Positions 20,791 through 33,373 of a DNA stretch of 64,000 nucleotides are shown here, one piece after another. The translations under genes and the position numbers were made by a program. This DNA comes from Eucommia ulmoides (lineage: Eukaryota > Streptophyta > Magnoliopsida > Garryales > Eucommiaceae): contig CM028332.1 of assembly GCA_016647705.1 (NCBI GenBank), forward strand, positions 29,393,300 to 29,457,299, in the 5' to 3' direction. Below the pieces are notes generated by a model. It saw only the letters and a list, made by a program, of their open reading frames with translations, was not told the DNA's origin and made no database searches. Within the stretch, counting starts at the first letter, position 1. The number at the start of each line of letters is the position of its first letter.

Positions 20791-21305
20791 GGTTTTTTCA
20801 AGAGGTTTGTATTCTTTAAACCTTATTTAAGATTTACTATATCAAATTAACCAATGAAAGAGTTATGTTGGTAAAAACAAAAATCATTCTAAAAGAATTT
20901 GTAGACATTAATCCTCAACGATTGATAAAATACAAAGAACTATCATTACTATTCTCCCATAAATCATGACAACTGCAATCGAACGTTTATTCAATTTCTC
21001 TCTCATCTTACTAAAACATCTTTTGTTATTGCTTAGATGAGAAAATTCATACTATTGTGTTTAATTTGAATATTCAGAAACCTATAATTTTTTTAAAAAA
21101 ATATTCAATATGTACATCAAAATAAAGAGCGTGGGTCGTACATTAAAATGATTTTTTTTTTTTTAAATTATGACCTTGAAAATGTTCACAATTTCAATTT
21201 CTATGATAAATGGACTTTCCATTTTAATTTTTATGTTTTTAGATTTGTAGATTGACATATTTTGTAAATTAGGAGAACTTACAAGACAAAAAAACAGGGA
21301 CCATT
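20791..21305. other. Spacer, no recognisable feature
   Basis: AT-rich with no open frame or repeat that I can support. Confidence 0.5.
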
Positions 21306-21752
21306 TGTTAGGAAATTAATTATTTCCTATTGTGGGCTCATTTGATTAATTAAACCGTTATATTATAGACTATCAATTTTATAAGGGCCCAAATAAATGA
21401 TTTAATTAATGGGCTCAAGAAACATTAAATTGGTATGGGTTTTACAATGTGTAGTTGCCCATATTAGGCAATTAGGGTTAAATGGGGCCTGAGTTGACCT
21501 AATATATAATGAACATTACGAGGGTTGTGGTCCCCGAGACTAATCAGACAGTTGCTCATCTCTTCTTTCCCATCTGAGAGAGAGAACCCATTAAGGAACA
21601 TTAAGTGATTAGTCTGCAGAAGACCTCTACCCCGACAATTCATCGCTATGAATTCATATACGCTTGTTTATGTGTTAAAAGAACTTTTGATGATTTGATA
21701 TGTTAATTTAGGATTAAGAAATCTATTGAGATTTTGGGATTTATTCCCAACA
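21306..21752 (+). mobile_element. Copia 5' LTR, 447 bp
   Basis: The ends are a good inverted pair, TGTTAGGAAATTAATTA at the start and GGATTTATTCCCAACA at the end. AAG then TGGTATCAGAGTCAGC follows at 21756, a primer-binding site for initiator methionine tRNA. The leader at 21770-21990 (GGTTCCTAAAAC-like text) is typical of small plant copia elements. Gag continues at 26187 after about 4 kb of inserted sequence. The 3' LTR is not seen. Confidence 0.8.
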
Positions 21753-22004
21753 AGTGGTATCAGAGTCAGCTTCATGTTAAATCATTAGAGTTCCTAAAAC
21801 CTTCATGTTCATGGTATTTTTTATTTTTTTTTGGTTGAGTTTTTTCTCTTAGGATTTGATTCATTATAGAATTGTAGGAGAAAACATTGAGATTATGTAT
21901 AACTTGATTTATAATTGTTGAAAACATTATGGATTTGGGAAAGGAAAGCGTCATTTTTATGGAAGTTTAGGGTGTTTTCCCATTGCAAAACATAACGAAC
22001 AGAC

Positions 22005-22265
22005 GAAGGTCAGTCAATTGACCCACAGGATGGTCAACCGACTGATTAGGGGCGGGCGACCGATTAAGGGTGGTCAACTGACCGATTAAGAGACGGGTAG
22101 CCGATTAGGCCACTGGCTGAATCGGTTAACCAACCGATAAGGGGTGGTCGACCAATAAGGCCTCTCGTCAAATCGGTCAACCAAAATATAGGGTCGGTCG
22201 ACCGACAGGCATGCCCAAACGTCATTAATGTAACTCATTACACGACATTCGGTCAACTGATCATT
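22005..22265. repeat. GGTCAACCGAC motif array in a copia leader
   Basis: Roughly ten copies of GGTCAACCGAC, GGTCGACCGAC or GGTCAACTGACC with ATTAGGGG-type spacers. The motif resembles the arrays in the SIRE-like LTRs, although this stretch lies after a different copia LTR. It may be part of this element's leader or a captured LTR piece. Confidence 0.5.
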
Positions 22266-22399
22266 GGGGCGGCTAATCTATAAAGTCTTATATTTTGAAG
22301 CAAACTAAATAAGTTTTGATTCTACTGAGCGTTAGTTCATAACCCCACAATTTTGATTGTAGGGCCGGCGGGAGAGAAACAGAGACAATAATTTTAGTT

Positions 22400-23056
22400 G
22401 AATTTCTATTTAAAATTCTAATAATTGCATTTATTATTTCTAGTTGTAAAATTGACGCGATAATTCAATAAATATAATACCGCCGTAGCTGTCAAATATT
22501 TAATAAAATATTTGATTTAATAACTTATTTAATTTTACAGGAATTAAGTGATAATCTGATCACACTTCTCGGATTGTTTATTCAAACAAACTTGAATATT
22601 TTACTTGTTTAGGTGATTATTTTACTGATATATGGTAAATTGTCATATTTTACTAATTGTTTATTCCTATTACTTGTTTAGTATTTGGAATGTTTAAAGT
22701 TTAAACTTAAGAATAATTTCGTTGATATTCTTCCGAGAGATTAAATTAACCGTTCAATTTATATTGTAAAACTTAAATCGGTAAATTATAATTGTCGCCG
22801 CCGCATTGTAAAATTTTCCAAATTTATATTGGATATTCAGTTTAGTTGTAATTACTCCTCAGGAGAAACCTAGTGACGGCCCTGAAAATTGGGTCGTTAC
22901 AGTAATAGACGGCTTGTATAGTGGTGCAGTGGAAGCGTGTTAGTGGAGTGATTTGTCTTTCGGCTCTATGTCTACGCGGGAGAAACCTAGTGACGGTTAT
23001 GGGAAACCAGGTCGTTATAGATGGTATCAGAGCGAAATTAATTATAATACTAATTT
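22400..23056 (+). mobile_element. Remnant LTR end and primer-binding site of a further gypsy element
   Basis: Two related blocks, GAGAAACCTAGTGACGG...GGTCGTTACA at 22863-22903 and GAGAAACCTAGTGACGG...GGTCGTTATA at 22981-23020, end the segment; the second is followed by GATGGTATCAGAGCGAA, an initiator-methionine primer site. A third block of the same text ends at 25973 (GGCCGTTACA). These look like LTR 3' ends of one element that was reduced by recombination and then hit by the solo LTR at 23057. The LTR start is not located. Confidence 0.4.
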
Positions 23057-25887
23057 TGTAAAACTCCGAATTAACACGTACGTAATTTTAGTTGTATTTT
23101 AGAGTAATTATGGAAAATTAGGGATGAAATTGGATCAAATTGAAAATCTAGAAACATTAAATCCCAACTTAGGGAGGTAAATTGACATTTAACTTTTAAT
23201 TGAAACTTAAAGAGGTGAAATTGCAAATCTTAGAAACTTAAAAAAAGAAGAAGTTGAAATTGATTAAAATTAAGATTTAAAGAAAGTTGGGGGAGGAAAG
23301 AGTAATTAATTAAAAATTTTATTATATATATACGTGATCGGATGAGCAAACCGCTAGCAGGGGAAAGAGAGAGAGCAGCGACGTGGCGCGTTGGGATGAA
23401 TTGAAACCACTAATTACATGCAATATATACATATCTTCATGTGTAATGATCAAAGAAAATCTAATCAAATCTGGAAATCAAAGAGAGAAGAAAACAGAGA
23501 AAGAAGAGAGAGAGAGAGGAGCAGCCGGGTTCGGCGCCGGCGGGGTGTGGTCGGCGTTTGTGTGAGGGCTTTGCTGTTCGTGAGAGGATGTGGTTTTCTG
23601 CGGTGGTTGCGAGTGGGTGTATGATCGGAGAAGGCGGCGTGATCGTCCGGAGGTGGTGTGTTCCGGCGAGTGGGGTGTCCATCGTTCAAACCATCGTCGT
23701 CATGTGTGTGTTTCCTCTATTTATTTTAGTGTGGGTATGCGTGGGTAGGGTTGTTCCGTCGCCGGTGGTAACGATGATCGTGTATACGATGTATGTGTGT
23801 TGTCCGTCCAATCGACGGCGGGGTCGTCCACTCCGGTGGGATGTTGCCGGCGGTAGGTTAGAGAGAGAGAACTCACCGGCGGTGTGGGTTTTAGTTGGTG
23901 GGCGTGCTGTGTGCATGCGTGTATGTGTGAGTATGCGCTCCAGAGTGTGTGTATGTGTGTTACCGTCGGTTATTTTGGCCGACGGTAAGTGAGAGATAGA
24001 GAGAGAAGGAAGTGGGTGTTGCGTGTGTGGTATGATCAGTGTGTGTCGTGTGTGTGTTCGAGTCGGGGGTGAAGATCGGAGAAAGGAGAGAGTGTTGGCC
24101 GGTGTTGAGGTGGTGTGGTCGGAGCTCCAAACTGAAGCAGGGATGGTAAAGCAGAAACCGAAACAGGAAAGAGGAAAGGAAGAAAAGAAAGAAAAAAAAA
24201 AAGAAGGGGAAAAGCAGAAATTACGCAAACCCCCCAGTAGAATTCAAAAATTCATCTCGCGGCAGGCGAAAAAATCCGGAAGAGGTAGAATCCCGAACTT
24301 TCTTAATATATGAATTTAATTGTCTCGTGGGTGATTACGAAGCTAATTATTAGCATTGAAATGTCAAAAACGAAAATAATAAATAATGAGACCGTTAATA
24401 TGAATAAAGTTTATATAAGTAAACCGAAACGGAGCAATGTTAATTTAATGATAATATTCTAAGAGAAAAGACGGGAAATAGGAAATTAAGGAAATTAGGG
24501 TTGCATGGCGTGATTTGGGTGTTTTTATACAAAAAATATTAATTTAGGTTCTGTTGCTATTAGGTTCGCAGACACTGGAGTACCGGTAGGGAATAAGCGG
24601 TTAAGTCTACGAAAACAGATATTCAGGTGAGTGTACTGTCTTCTTGCGAAACTATTTTTCCATGTATCTATATGATAGAATATGTATTTACTTAAACTGT
24701 ATGAATTTATAAATGATATGGATCAAGCAGGATTTAGGTGAGTTGGTAAACTGGATTTTCGGAAGATTTCGGTAGTTTTTGAAATGAAGTTGAAAATGAA
24801 TTTTTGTTGGATTTGGTGAAATCAGACGGTGTTTTTAAAAAGAATAGAAAACATCTGTTTTTTTCCTAAAAATGCTTGGTTTTCTAAAAACAAAGGATGG
24901 AAAAGTGATTTTTGATAAAATCAGACGTTTTCTTTAAAAGAAAGTGTGAAATATGATTTTTTTTTTTAATTTAAAAGTTGGTTTTGAGGAAAAGAGATAG
25001 ACGTGGTGCTTTGACAAGGTTGAGTAGACAATATTTATTGAGTTGTGATTCGATGATGCTGTATTTGATTTGACGATGCCATATATTTATCTGTTTGGGT
25101 AAAGTGAGGTTATCCGTTTCGGCGGAGTGATGTTATCCGCTTCGGCGGAGTGATGTTATCCGTTTCGGCGGAGTGATGTTAGACGTTATATTGCGCAGTG
25201 ATTATCCGCTTCGGCGGAGTGATGGGTGTTCGTAGGAAGGCACATCCTACGGATGGTACGGTACCGTTGCAAACTCCCGATCGTGAGGTTAAAACGATCA
25301 CTAGGGCTGGCCAGCGTGTGTGTGTTTGAGAGGATGTTTTGGGATGTGGTATTTTGCTTATACTGGTGATTTATTATTTATTATAGTGATTGGCATGATT
25401 CTTATACTAAATGATTTTGCATGGAACTTATATATAGTGTTTTATTCTCACTACTGACATTATGAAAACTGTTACGAGCTACGTGATGTTTACATATTTA
25501 AGCTTGATCCATTTAGATGTTGCAGAATAAATTATTATAATTATTAAAAAAATGTTTTACTAAAAAGGCAGTACACTCGCTGGTGAAATGGCTAGGAGTC
25601 GGTCGGTCCCCTACTGGCACTAGATAGAGTTATGCGGATCTCGCGATAGAGTCAATTAAGAGAAATTTTGAGACGAGGTGTCAGAGATGAATCTAAGGGA
25701 AATTCATGGGATTAGTTTGATTGTTCTTATAATTGGGACGGTGTATCCCTATCAGATGGAATCGTGTATATGTGATATAGATGAAAAATTTATATATTGT
25801 CGTATTGTGATTGGTTAGTCAGATAGGTGATGTTATATCGACGTCATGCCAGCCCCACATGAAGGGTGTCCGGGATGGGGTGTGACA
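23057..25887 (+). mobile_element. Solo LTR of chromovirus-like gypsy, TSD AATTT
   Basis: The 2831-bp LTR starts TGTAAAACTCCGAATT and ends GGGATGGGGTGTGACA. AATTT flanks it on both sides (23052-23056, 25888-25892). The downstream two thirds parallel the LTRs of the element at 53463-62489: GTGAGTGTACTGTCTTCTTG, the TTCG hairpin array (25113-25218), CATCCTACGGATGGTACGG, GGCAGTACACTCGC and the CCGGGATGGG-TGTGACA end. No internal region or second LTR adjoins, so it arose by LTR-LTR recombination. The GT-rich frames inside (23558-24300) are low complexity and not genes. Confidence 0.85.
25113..25218 (+). repeat. Tandem TTCG-loop hairpin motifs in LTR
   Basis: Four 14-bp units, TCCGYTTCGGCGGA, at 25113, 25136, 25159 and 25205, each followed by GTGATG. 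As RNA each makes a five-base-pair stem (TCCGC/GCGGA) closed by a UUCG tetraloop. The same array occurs at 55309-55416 and 61734-61841. Confidence 0.85.
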
Positions 25888-26186
25888 AATTTATTTATAA
25901 ATGGTGAAATATTTAGGACCAAAATCTTTATAGGAGAAACCGAGTAATGACCCTGGGAAACCAGGCCGTTACAACTACTTACAAGTTGGTGTTTCTGTCC
26001 AAGGACTAAACATCAATGTTGTGTTAGGTATCTTGTAATAGGGCCCACCAATACCATTGTTTAGTTTATGTCATGTATGTAAATATGTGTTGATCTTTTA
26101 ATTAATAATCTGACATAAACCTCTATATTATGAGCTTATTGTTCGTTATTATTTTCTATTTAGTTACTGCTACTATTACTACCAAC
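25888..26186 (+). other. Junction of inserted LTR remnant and copia leader
   Basis: 25937-25973 holds the third GAGAAACCGAG...GGCCGTTACA block, the right end of the inner element. From 25974 the sequence (ACAAGTTGGTGTTTCTG onward) leads without a gap into the copia gag and is its leader. Confidence 0.4.
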
Positions 26187-26465
26187 ATGAAATCTATTCT
26201 TGTGCTTAGTGGCACAAACTTTAAGTATTAGATGGAGAACATTTTAATTGTTCTCGGTTGCATGGATCTTGACTTTGCGCTAAGAAAAAATAGCCTTCAC
26301 CTCTCAGCGAAGAAAGTTTCCCTGATGTTAGAAGGGAATATGAGAGATGTGATTGTCCAAATCGTATAAGTCTTGTGATGATCAAACGCAACGTTCCAGA
26401 AATATTCAAGGGCGGTATTTCCGATGAGTTAACTGCTAAGACTATCACACTCCACCACGGACATC
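26187..26465 (+). pseudogene. Copia gag N-terminus, broken
   Basis: From the ATG at 26187 the plus strand reads SILVLSGTNFKY, a TAG where W is expected, ENILIVLGCMDLDFALR, then after frameshifts EYERCDCPNRISLVMIKRNV and PEIFKGGISDELTAKT. This is the N-terminal gag domain of plant copia elements (family pattern LNGTNFKDWKENL-IVLGCMDLDLALR, then NRMSLMIMKRSIPEAFRG). It probably belongs to the element whose LTR is at 21306. Similarity stops at about 26465 and no pol follows. Confidence 0.7.
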
Positions 26466-27911
26466 AAGATTGAGACTAGGCGTGACCTCGACTTGATGTT
26501 TGTCAACTAGAAACAAACGAATATGTGCAATTTTATATAACTGGTTTTTTTCTTTTCTTTCTATAATTTTTATATAACCCAAAATTCAATGATTACACAT
26601 ATATACTCTTCCACTACAAAACTACAAAAGTCTAACCTTTCACTACTAACACCTACTCTAATTGCCTCAAAAGCAAAATCATTCCCTAACTCTATCTAAC
26701 ACCAATAGTAGACCCATATCTACTTAGAGTACCTCAGACAAAATATTTTATCGGTGTACTATCTTCATAATATAAAAACAATTTAATGATCAAGTACATT
26801 TACCAAAATCCACTTTTCAAGACAGAATATAACCACGGTAATACTTTCTAGAACAAAATATAACCACACATTGAGTAGTATCAAATCCATAGATATCGTC
26901 AAGATATAGCAACTGAATATAAATCAATCAATCAAGTCGCTTTTATATAATAAAATACCAGAAACATATTTTCCTACTAACCATAAGATCGGGAGTTATA
27001 ACGGTACTATAGCTTGTACAATTATGCAATATAAGGTTGTTATCAGTGTTAGGGTTATTCAATATCTCTAATGGTAGGAGACAACACGTAATATAAATCA
27101 CCATATCATAATGATAATCATAATCATTTTCATCATTGTCATCATCATCAACAACAAAAAAATATATATATCAATCACCTGCAAGACTTGCCCTCTTATC
27201 AGGTCATAACACAACGTCCTACAGGACATTGCCATATTTTTAGGAACAACAATATCACTCGTGATATGTCCTTCTGTCGGGATCACACTATGACATAGTA
27301 GTATAATAAGAAAAATAACTTTCCATAGTTAACCATTTACTCGATCCATTTAACATTATTAAACAATACATTTCAATAAATATTTTTCTTTTCACAATTT
27401 AGTTCGAAAAATATAATTTGACAATTTACATAGAAGAAAATATATTCACCTAAAAAATTGAGCTTCTGTTAGGCTATCATGGAAATACTGTTGTAGTCAG
27501 CATCTCTTGTGAATCTAACAATGATAGAGCCTAAACTAAAAATTTATTAAAATAAATCTAATATGCAATGTGTGACACTAAAATGTAATTTTTTCTGTTC
27601 CAAATTTTTTTTAATTATATAAAATTTATTAAAATTATGTGTTCTATTTTCTCAACCCAATATTAATTTTATAACTAAAATATTATAGTTATATTTATAA
27701 AACTCATCAATTAATAATAATTTAGCTATAGAAAATATATCAATTAACTATTAACAATATTTCTAAACAGTGAAATCAAATTTAAAATTTTTACTTTAAA
27801 TTAAATTCTTCACAATTTTAATATTTTCATTTATCAATATAATTCTAGTTTAGGTATGTGTGTGTGTATATATATATTTGTGTGTGGTGGTGGGGTCTGG
27901 GTGTATATATT
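26466..27911. other. Unassigned stretch, possibly an LTR
   Basis: Opens with ATCACACTCCACCACGGACA, resembling starts of some gypsy LTRs, and has 'TGTGTGACAC' near 27578, but no primer site, coding region or duplication supports it. ATC-type and GT/TA short repeats occur at 27110-27150 and 27855-27910. No gene seen. Confidence 0.25.
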
Positions 27912-30500
27912 TGTTAGCTCAAAGAGCTATCCAAGAGGAGGGTGAATAGGTTAATTATTAAATTTAAACAATTAAACTTTTAAACACAAATAATCAATTT
28001 TCTTAAATCAATTATTATTTTATTACACAGCGGAAATGTGTTTAATTCTAAATAAACAACCAAACAAAATATAAGGAAATTTATAATCATAACGATATAT
28101 CCTGATTCAATAAGCTACTCTTATTTATATCTAGTCCCTCAATCACCACAAAGATTTGCAATCCACTAAACTCCTAATTCATTTCTCAGGTAGGAACCAA
28201 ACCCTTACAATCTTAATTCTTTACACAGACCCCGAATCAACCTTTACAATTATCATTTTCATAGGCTCAGGAAAAATCATATATTTTTACCAGACTCAAG
28301 ACTAATCTAATTCCATTCCAGAAAGAATCAAAACCTAATCCTTTTAACAAGTTAAAGATCAAACCTACCACTCCCTCACACTTTTACACTTATGCTTTTC
28401 TCAGGCTTAGGAAAATTTTTTAGAATCACTATTTAATTCAATTACAGGAAGAACCAAGACCTAGTTCTTTTCAAGAGAAAACATTAACCTAACATTTCTA
28501 CAGGATAAAGATCAGACCTTAATTTTTTTCACAAGAAAAAAGTTCAAACCCTAGCTACCCTAATTACACACCGTCCAAAACATGTTGAATCCTCTCAAAC
28601 ACATAAATACAAAAATTTTAAGTGTTTTCCCACGAGAAACTTCTACCACCTCAATAAAGATATACTCAAGTAATGACCCAAATAATTACTATGTGATAAA
28701 TACAATGTGAGGAAAATAAAAGATGATTTAAATAATAAAGTGGATTCTACAAATTAAGCACGTAATTAGATAATCAAGCAAAAACAGTTGAAAAGATTTT
28801 CAGTACTTCAAGTTCAAAAAGATTTTCTAAACAATCCTAAACCAAGCAATCAATATATATATATTTGAAAGCAAGTAAAAAGACTTGGAAAGATCTCACA
28901 GAGAAACACCAAGACAAGAAGGATTTCGCAATCAGAACTCAAACCGGTGACGCCAATAATAAGCGCTTTAGATTAAGAACTTTGAAAATAATCTCTTGCA
29001 GAAATCTCCATAATATATTTTCTCTTAGAAAGCTAAAAACTGATGTACTTGACATTTTAAACTCAATCCCACTAGTCTATTTAAATAGATCTAAAACTAG
29101 ACCTCCAATAGCTAGTTTTCAAATTATATGTTAATATAGACCCCATATATCATATAACTTTGTAGTGACTATTTATGAAAAATAATATATCTTTTATAAC
29201 TCTCAATTTAGACCCTAATTTTTTTTTATCTTAGTTAATAAAAGTATAGAAATAATTATATTTAAATATATGGATTAAATTGTAAGGTCAAATAAAATTA
29301 CTTAAATGTCTCCCATATCTTTAATCCCAAGTATTCTCTACCAAAATAGTAATATTTAAACTCAAAATTTGCAGGTTTAATTATAGGAATTTTAAAGTTA
29401 TCTTATAACGGCTACTTTTCAAATACTATTTTATTAAATGATACCCAAAACCCCATATATCATATATGTTCAAAATATATATTTTTCATTAAAAATATTC
29501 TTGAAAAATCTCATTTTGGTCCTTAAAATATTTTTAAATCCAAATCCATCAAAATAGGAAGTATTAAATCATTTTAATTAAAAGAATATTTAATTAAATG
29601 AACCAAATAATTAGGAATCTTTAAAAACCTTTTTATACTGAAATAATTCAAATTCCAATAAAATTTCCCTAAGATCCTTAAAAAAAAGGGATATAAATTG
29701 ACCAGTCAATTTGTTAGTCTGACCACGTCGGTCAATCGGCATCACGCCATCGGTTGACCGACCCTCTCTGCATTGGCCATCAAACCAACATATTGGTCTG
29801 ATCGGTTAATCGACCCTCTTTGGTTGGTTGACTGACTGGATCAGAGGGTTCTATCCTCCATCTATTTCTAGCTACTGTTCAAGTCGGTTGACCGACCATT
29901 CCTTGTTAGTTGACTAAATAAACCAAAGAAGTTTTCTCATTCAATTTTTCAGCTACTACTCTCCTTGGTCGACCAACCCTTCTTCATCAATTGACCAAAT
30001 GGTCTATAGAATTTCGTATTCCGTTTTCAAAACGCACAGTTTTGGTTAGTTGACCGACCCCTTTTGCCGATTAACCGAATTTACCCGAAAACTTATGAAT
30101 TTATACTTTAAAACCATTTTTTCATTTAGTTCATTAACAAAACTATTTCACATAATTTAGCACATAATAAAACACACTTTAGGATCTTAAACTTATTGCT
30201 TCTAACTAACACTCATAAATTTAATTCATTTTAAGCGTCGTGTGTGATCCTAATTCAGGTTACATTAAGAGTATATAGATAAACAGTTGTTTTCACCTAG
30301 TTGTCTTCAATGTCTTCAAAACTCTTCACGTCTTCATCATTTCAATCTTGCACCTGTTATATTTTCCTTGACAATTCCTCTTCGATGATTAATCTTCTTG
30401 AAAACATTAGATGAAATTATAAATTTAAAACCATTCAGTAAAAACATTAGTCCCATAAAAACATCAATGCCTAAATTGTTCATCAAAATATTGAATTCCA
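27912..30500 (-). mobile_element. SIRE-like copia 3' LTR (minus orientation)
   Basis: Begins TGTTAGCTCAAAGAGCTATC and ends TTGAATTCCA before ATCTCCCTCTTTTGG (the polypurine tract read backwards). It is collinear with 2224-4497, including the alternating 'TTCAATCTTTACAAT'-type blocks and a motif array at 29700-30070 (GGTTGACCGACC, TTGGTCGACCAACC). At 2589 bp it is the longest LTR of this family here. Pairs with the truncated 5' LTR at 33374. Confidence 0.85.
29700..30070. repeat. GGTTGACCGACC motif array in SIRE-like LTR
   Basis: About a dozen variants of GGTTGACCGACC, GGTCGACCAACC and TTGACTGACTGG spaced 15-60 bp, at the position corresponding to 3740-4050 and 40485-40710 in related LTRs. 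Confidence 0.75.
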
Positions 30501-31791
30501 TAATCTCCCTCTTTTGGATGATGACAATTAACTTTGATATTTTCTTAAAAATATAATATAACCACGATCCACCTAAATCCGAGGATGGGTATTTAAACTT
30601 ATTTAAGCATAAAATGTAATTAAAGTATTCAACATTCTCTCCCTTTTATCAATGCAATACTTAAGCGAACAAATCCCTAAACTTCAACTTATCCTTAAAT
30701 ATCAACTTCTCCCCCTTTGTCATCTCAACACGTGGGGACGGAGAATAAAAAATATCACTCTAGTCATACCTAAATCTTAAATAATTTTCACGAATTGATC
30801 TTCTGCTAGAGATTTTGTGAAAATATCAGCAAGCTGATCGGAGGTATCAACATATTCAAAAGATACATTTTTTTTTTCAATTTAAGCATAACATATTATT
30901 GTTTCACCTATAAAAACTTCTCCCACTATATAATTGTAAACATTAATTCATGCTAAGGAGTACAAAAATTCATAACATCATATTTTCTCCCCCAATAGTA
31001 TTAGAATAAAAAACTTCAGATTCTATCAAAAAGTGGGGATCATGGATAGAACACATTTTTAAGATGGATCTAATCATTTTGAGACAATTTCATGGGATCA
31101 TCAAAACATTTCAATGAAATCATATAATTTCAAATAAGTCAACATGTTTTATTTCATGATATTAATTAATAACTCCCCTTTAGATATACTCAAACTCATT
31201 TCAACAATAAATCCCAAAGACATGAAGTACATCTCAATCGTGATGATTTATAAATATGCCGAAAAATAATATCATACTTACTACTGATTTTATCAAACAA
31301 CTCGTAATAACATGTGATACAAGCAATAAACATCGCATGACTCAATTTTAATCAATAAACCAGTATTTTCTAACAATAAAATTCCATGTGGAATATAATC
31401 AAGGCATGATATTCATAATGATGTGAATTAATTTCGGTGAGTAAGATTTTTTAATGATAATTTCACATCACATAAATTTAACATATTTTCAAACATAGCA
31501 CTTATCTGATCATCATGCAATAATTCTAAGATAACAAAAGAACATGCAAAACACCACAGGTCTTAGAAATTCTTATTTTTACCTGCTTATTTAAACTGAT
31601 TTTCTTACTCTAAGCATTGTCTCTAAAAATCACATGACTTTTGTCTTTAGGCGTTAAAGACGTAAATTTTACTTTATCCTCTATCACGTGCTTAGAATAG
31701 CCACTTCCTAGGAACAATATGCCCTTACTCATAGAGGTTTATTAGACTAACCTGCAAAGAGCACTTCAAAAAGTTCCGAGGTAGTACCAAT

Positions 31792-32055
31792 CTAAGTGAG
31801 TCCGATCTTATTAGCCGGGACAATTTTAGTTCCTCTAGAAACCCAAACTTGTCTACAGTTAAATACTTTTGGAAAATATTTCTTTACTGTTTGCCCCACA
31901 ATGTTACATTTAAAACATCTAACATGATTTCTAGTTTTGAAAAATAATTTATGAAATCTCTTTTGTTTAAGATTTTTCTGAAACCCAATTTCAGGTTTAT
32001 CAAAAATCTGTCTTGAACTCCCCAAAAGCATTTTCAAATTATTTTCATTACCCAT
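31792..32055 (-). pseudogene. SIRE-like copia gag-protease linker with second zinc knuckle
   Basis: 87 open residues, including NLKMLLGSSRQIFDKPEIGF QKNLKQKRFHK and CFKCNIVGQTVKKYF, a decayed C-X2-C-X4-H-X4-C knuckle in which His is Gln and the last Cys is Tyr or Phe, then NCRQVWVSRGTKIV. It lines up with 43190-43440 of the plus-strand element. Confidence 0.75.
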
Positions 32056-32199
32056 GAATTTAAGAACAATAGAATGTAAATCCGAAACATTGGATTCAAT
32101 TCATTGTTTTCTTATTCGAATTTCATCACTTGCTTGTTGAGTGTGTTAATTGTACTTTGTAGGACATTAATTTGAGAACACTAGTTTTTATAACCATGC

Positions 32200-33315
32200 G
32201 TTAGTTCTTGATAAATATCAAATGACTCATCAAAATCTAAAAGGCAAGAATTAGAACATTTCATTACCTCATCTCCAATGGCCATAAAAGCAAGCATAGA
32301 CGAATCATCACTACTCGATTTTTCCAAGCTACTTGACTCCGAGTCCTCTTAGGTGGCTTTCAATGATTTCTTCCTACTCTTCACCACCTTTTCTTGTCCT
32401 TTATCTTTTTCTCCTTTTCCTTCTTCGGCTCAGGACTGTCAGATTGAAAATGACCTATCTCGTTACAATTGAAGCATTTAATATTATTCATGTTGAAGTT
32501 CTCCTTTCGGCGGAATGTTTGTTAGGTCATTTTTCTGAAATTTTTCATGAGAAGCACCATATCATTTTCTTGCTCATTGTTAAAGCTGATGTCATCACTA
32601 TCATATCCTTCTTCAGTCTTTTAAACTTTCAATGCCAAGGACTTCTTTTTGATATTTCATGTATCAACCTCATATCCTCGTATAGCCGTCTCATGGGTCA
32701 TTAGGTTGCCAATAAGTTCATCAATGGTGTATATTGTGAGATCTTTAGTTTCCTCGATTGCAGTTACTTTTAACTCTCATACTTTTGTCAACGATCTCAT
32801 ATTTTTTCGTACTTTGTCCTCCATAGAATAAGGCTTTCCAAGTTAACCAAGGTTGTCAAAATATTATTAAATTTCGTGTATATTTTCGGAATTGATTTTG
32901 CATCACCCATTTTGAATAGCTCGAATTAACAAACTAAGGCATCAATTTTAGATTGTTTTACCTGATTTGTACCTTCGCATGTGATTTGCAATGTGTCCCA
33001 CGTATCTTTCGTCGATCTACTGCTTGAAACCTTGCTATAATAATTTGCACCTAAAGAACAAAAGAAAATGTTAATAGCTTGAGAATTAATAGATAATTTT
33101 GGTTTATCCAAGGGAATCTGTTGTTCATTATTCTTAATCACTCCATGATCCTTAGGAATAAATGAACTATTCTCAATGGCCAGCCACACATCATAATTAG
33201 TGGCTTGAAGAAAAGCGATCATTTTGGCCTTCCAGAATGAATAATTATCACCTTCAAAATAAAGTAGACGGTGCATAGACTGCCCTTCACCTAGAGTGCA
33301 TATGGGGTATGCCAT
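32200..33315 (-). pseudogene. SIRE-like copia gag, broken
   Basis: The minus-strand start at 33315 opens 129 residues: GEGQSMHRLLYFEGDNYSFW KAKMIAFLQATNYDVWLAIE, LSINSQAINIFFCSLGANYY, then DTWDTLQITCEGTNQVKQSK. It then frameshifts and stops while FELFKMGDAKSIPKIYTKFN and PLMNLLAT can still be read. At about 32455-32500 comes CFNCNEIGHFQSDS, a CCHC zinc knuckle whose last Cys has become Ser. A Lys/Glu-rich linker (KKEKEKDKG) follows. The parallel protein is at 41937-43289. It would bind and package element RNA if intact. Confidence 0.85.
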
Positions 33316-33373
33316 GTGTTATTTCTTAGCTTGGATATTACGTCCAACGAGTTAAACTAGCTCTGATACCAAT

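Larger units (their letters stand above)
30501..33373 (-). mobile_element. Internally deleted SIRE-like copia body
   Basis: From right to left: primer-binding site at 33357-33373 (minus strand ATTGGTATCAGAGCTAG), gag, second zinc knuckle, a protease remnant at 31600-31740 (decayed SKD-W-LGSG and KFTSLTPKD text), AT-rich sequence, then only the last RNase H residues at 30785-30860 (FEYVDTSDQLADIFTKSLAE DQFVK) and the polypurine tract. Integrase, RT and most of RNase H are missing. The body is 2.9 kb against 4.9 kb in the plus-strand copy, so the element was deleted internally. Confidence 0.8.

Noticed and set aside
23461-24313. Several open frames of 70-180 codons on both strands rich in V, C, H, T or R
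   Set aside because: They lie in a GT/GA-rich part of the solo LTR, overlap on both strands and reflect simple sequence; no domain or conserved start.
26466-27600. Possible gypsy LTR
   Set aside because: Start-like text only; no paired end, primer site, coding region or duplication, so kept as unassigned.
32333-32704. 123-codon plus-strand frame
   Set aside because: It is antisense to the copia gag on the minus strand.
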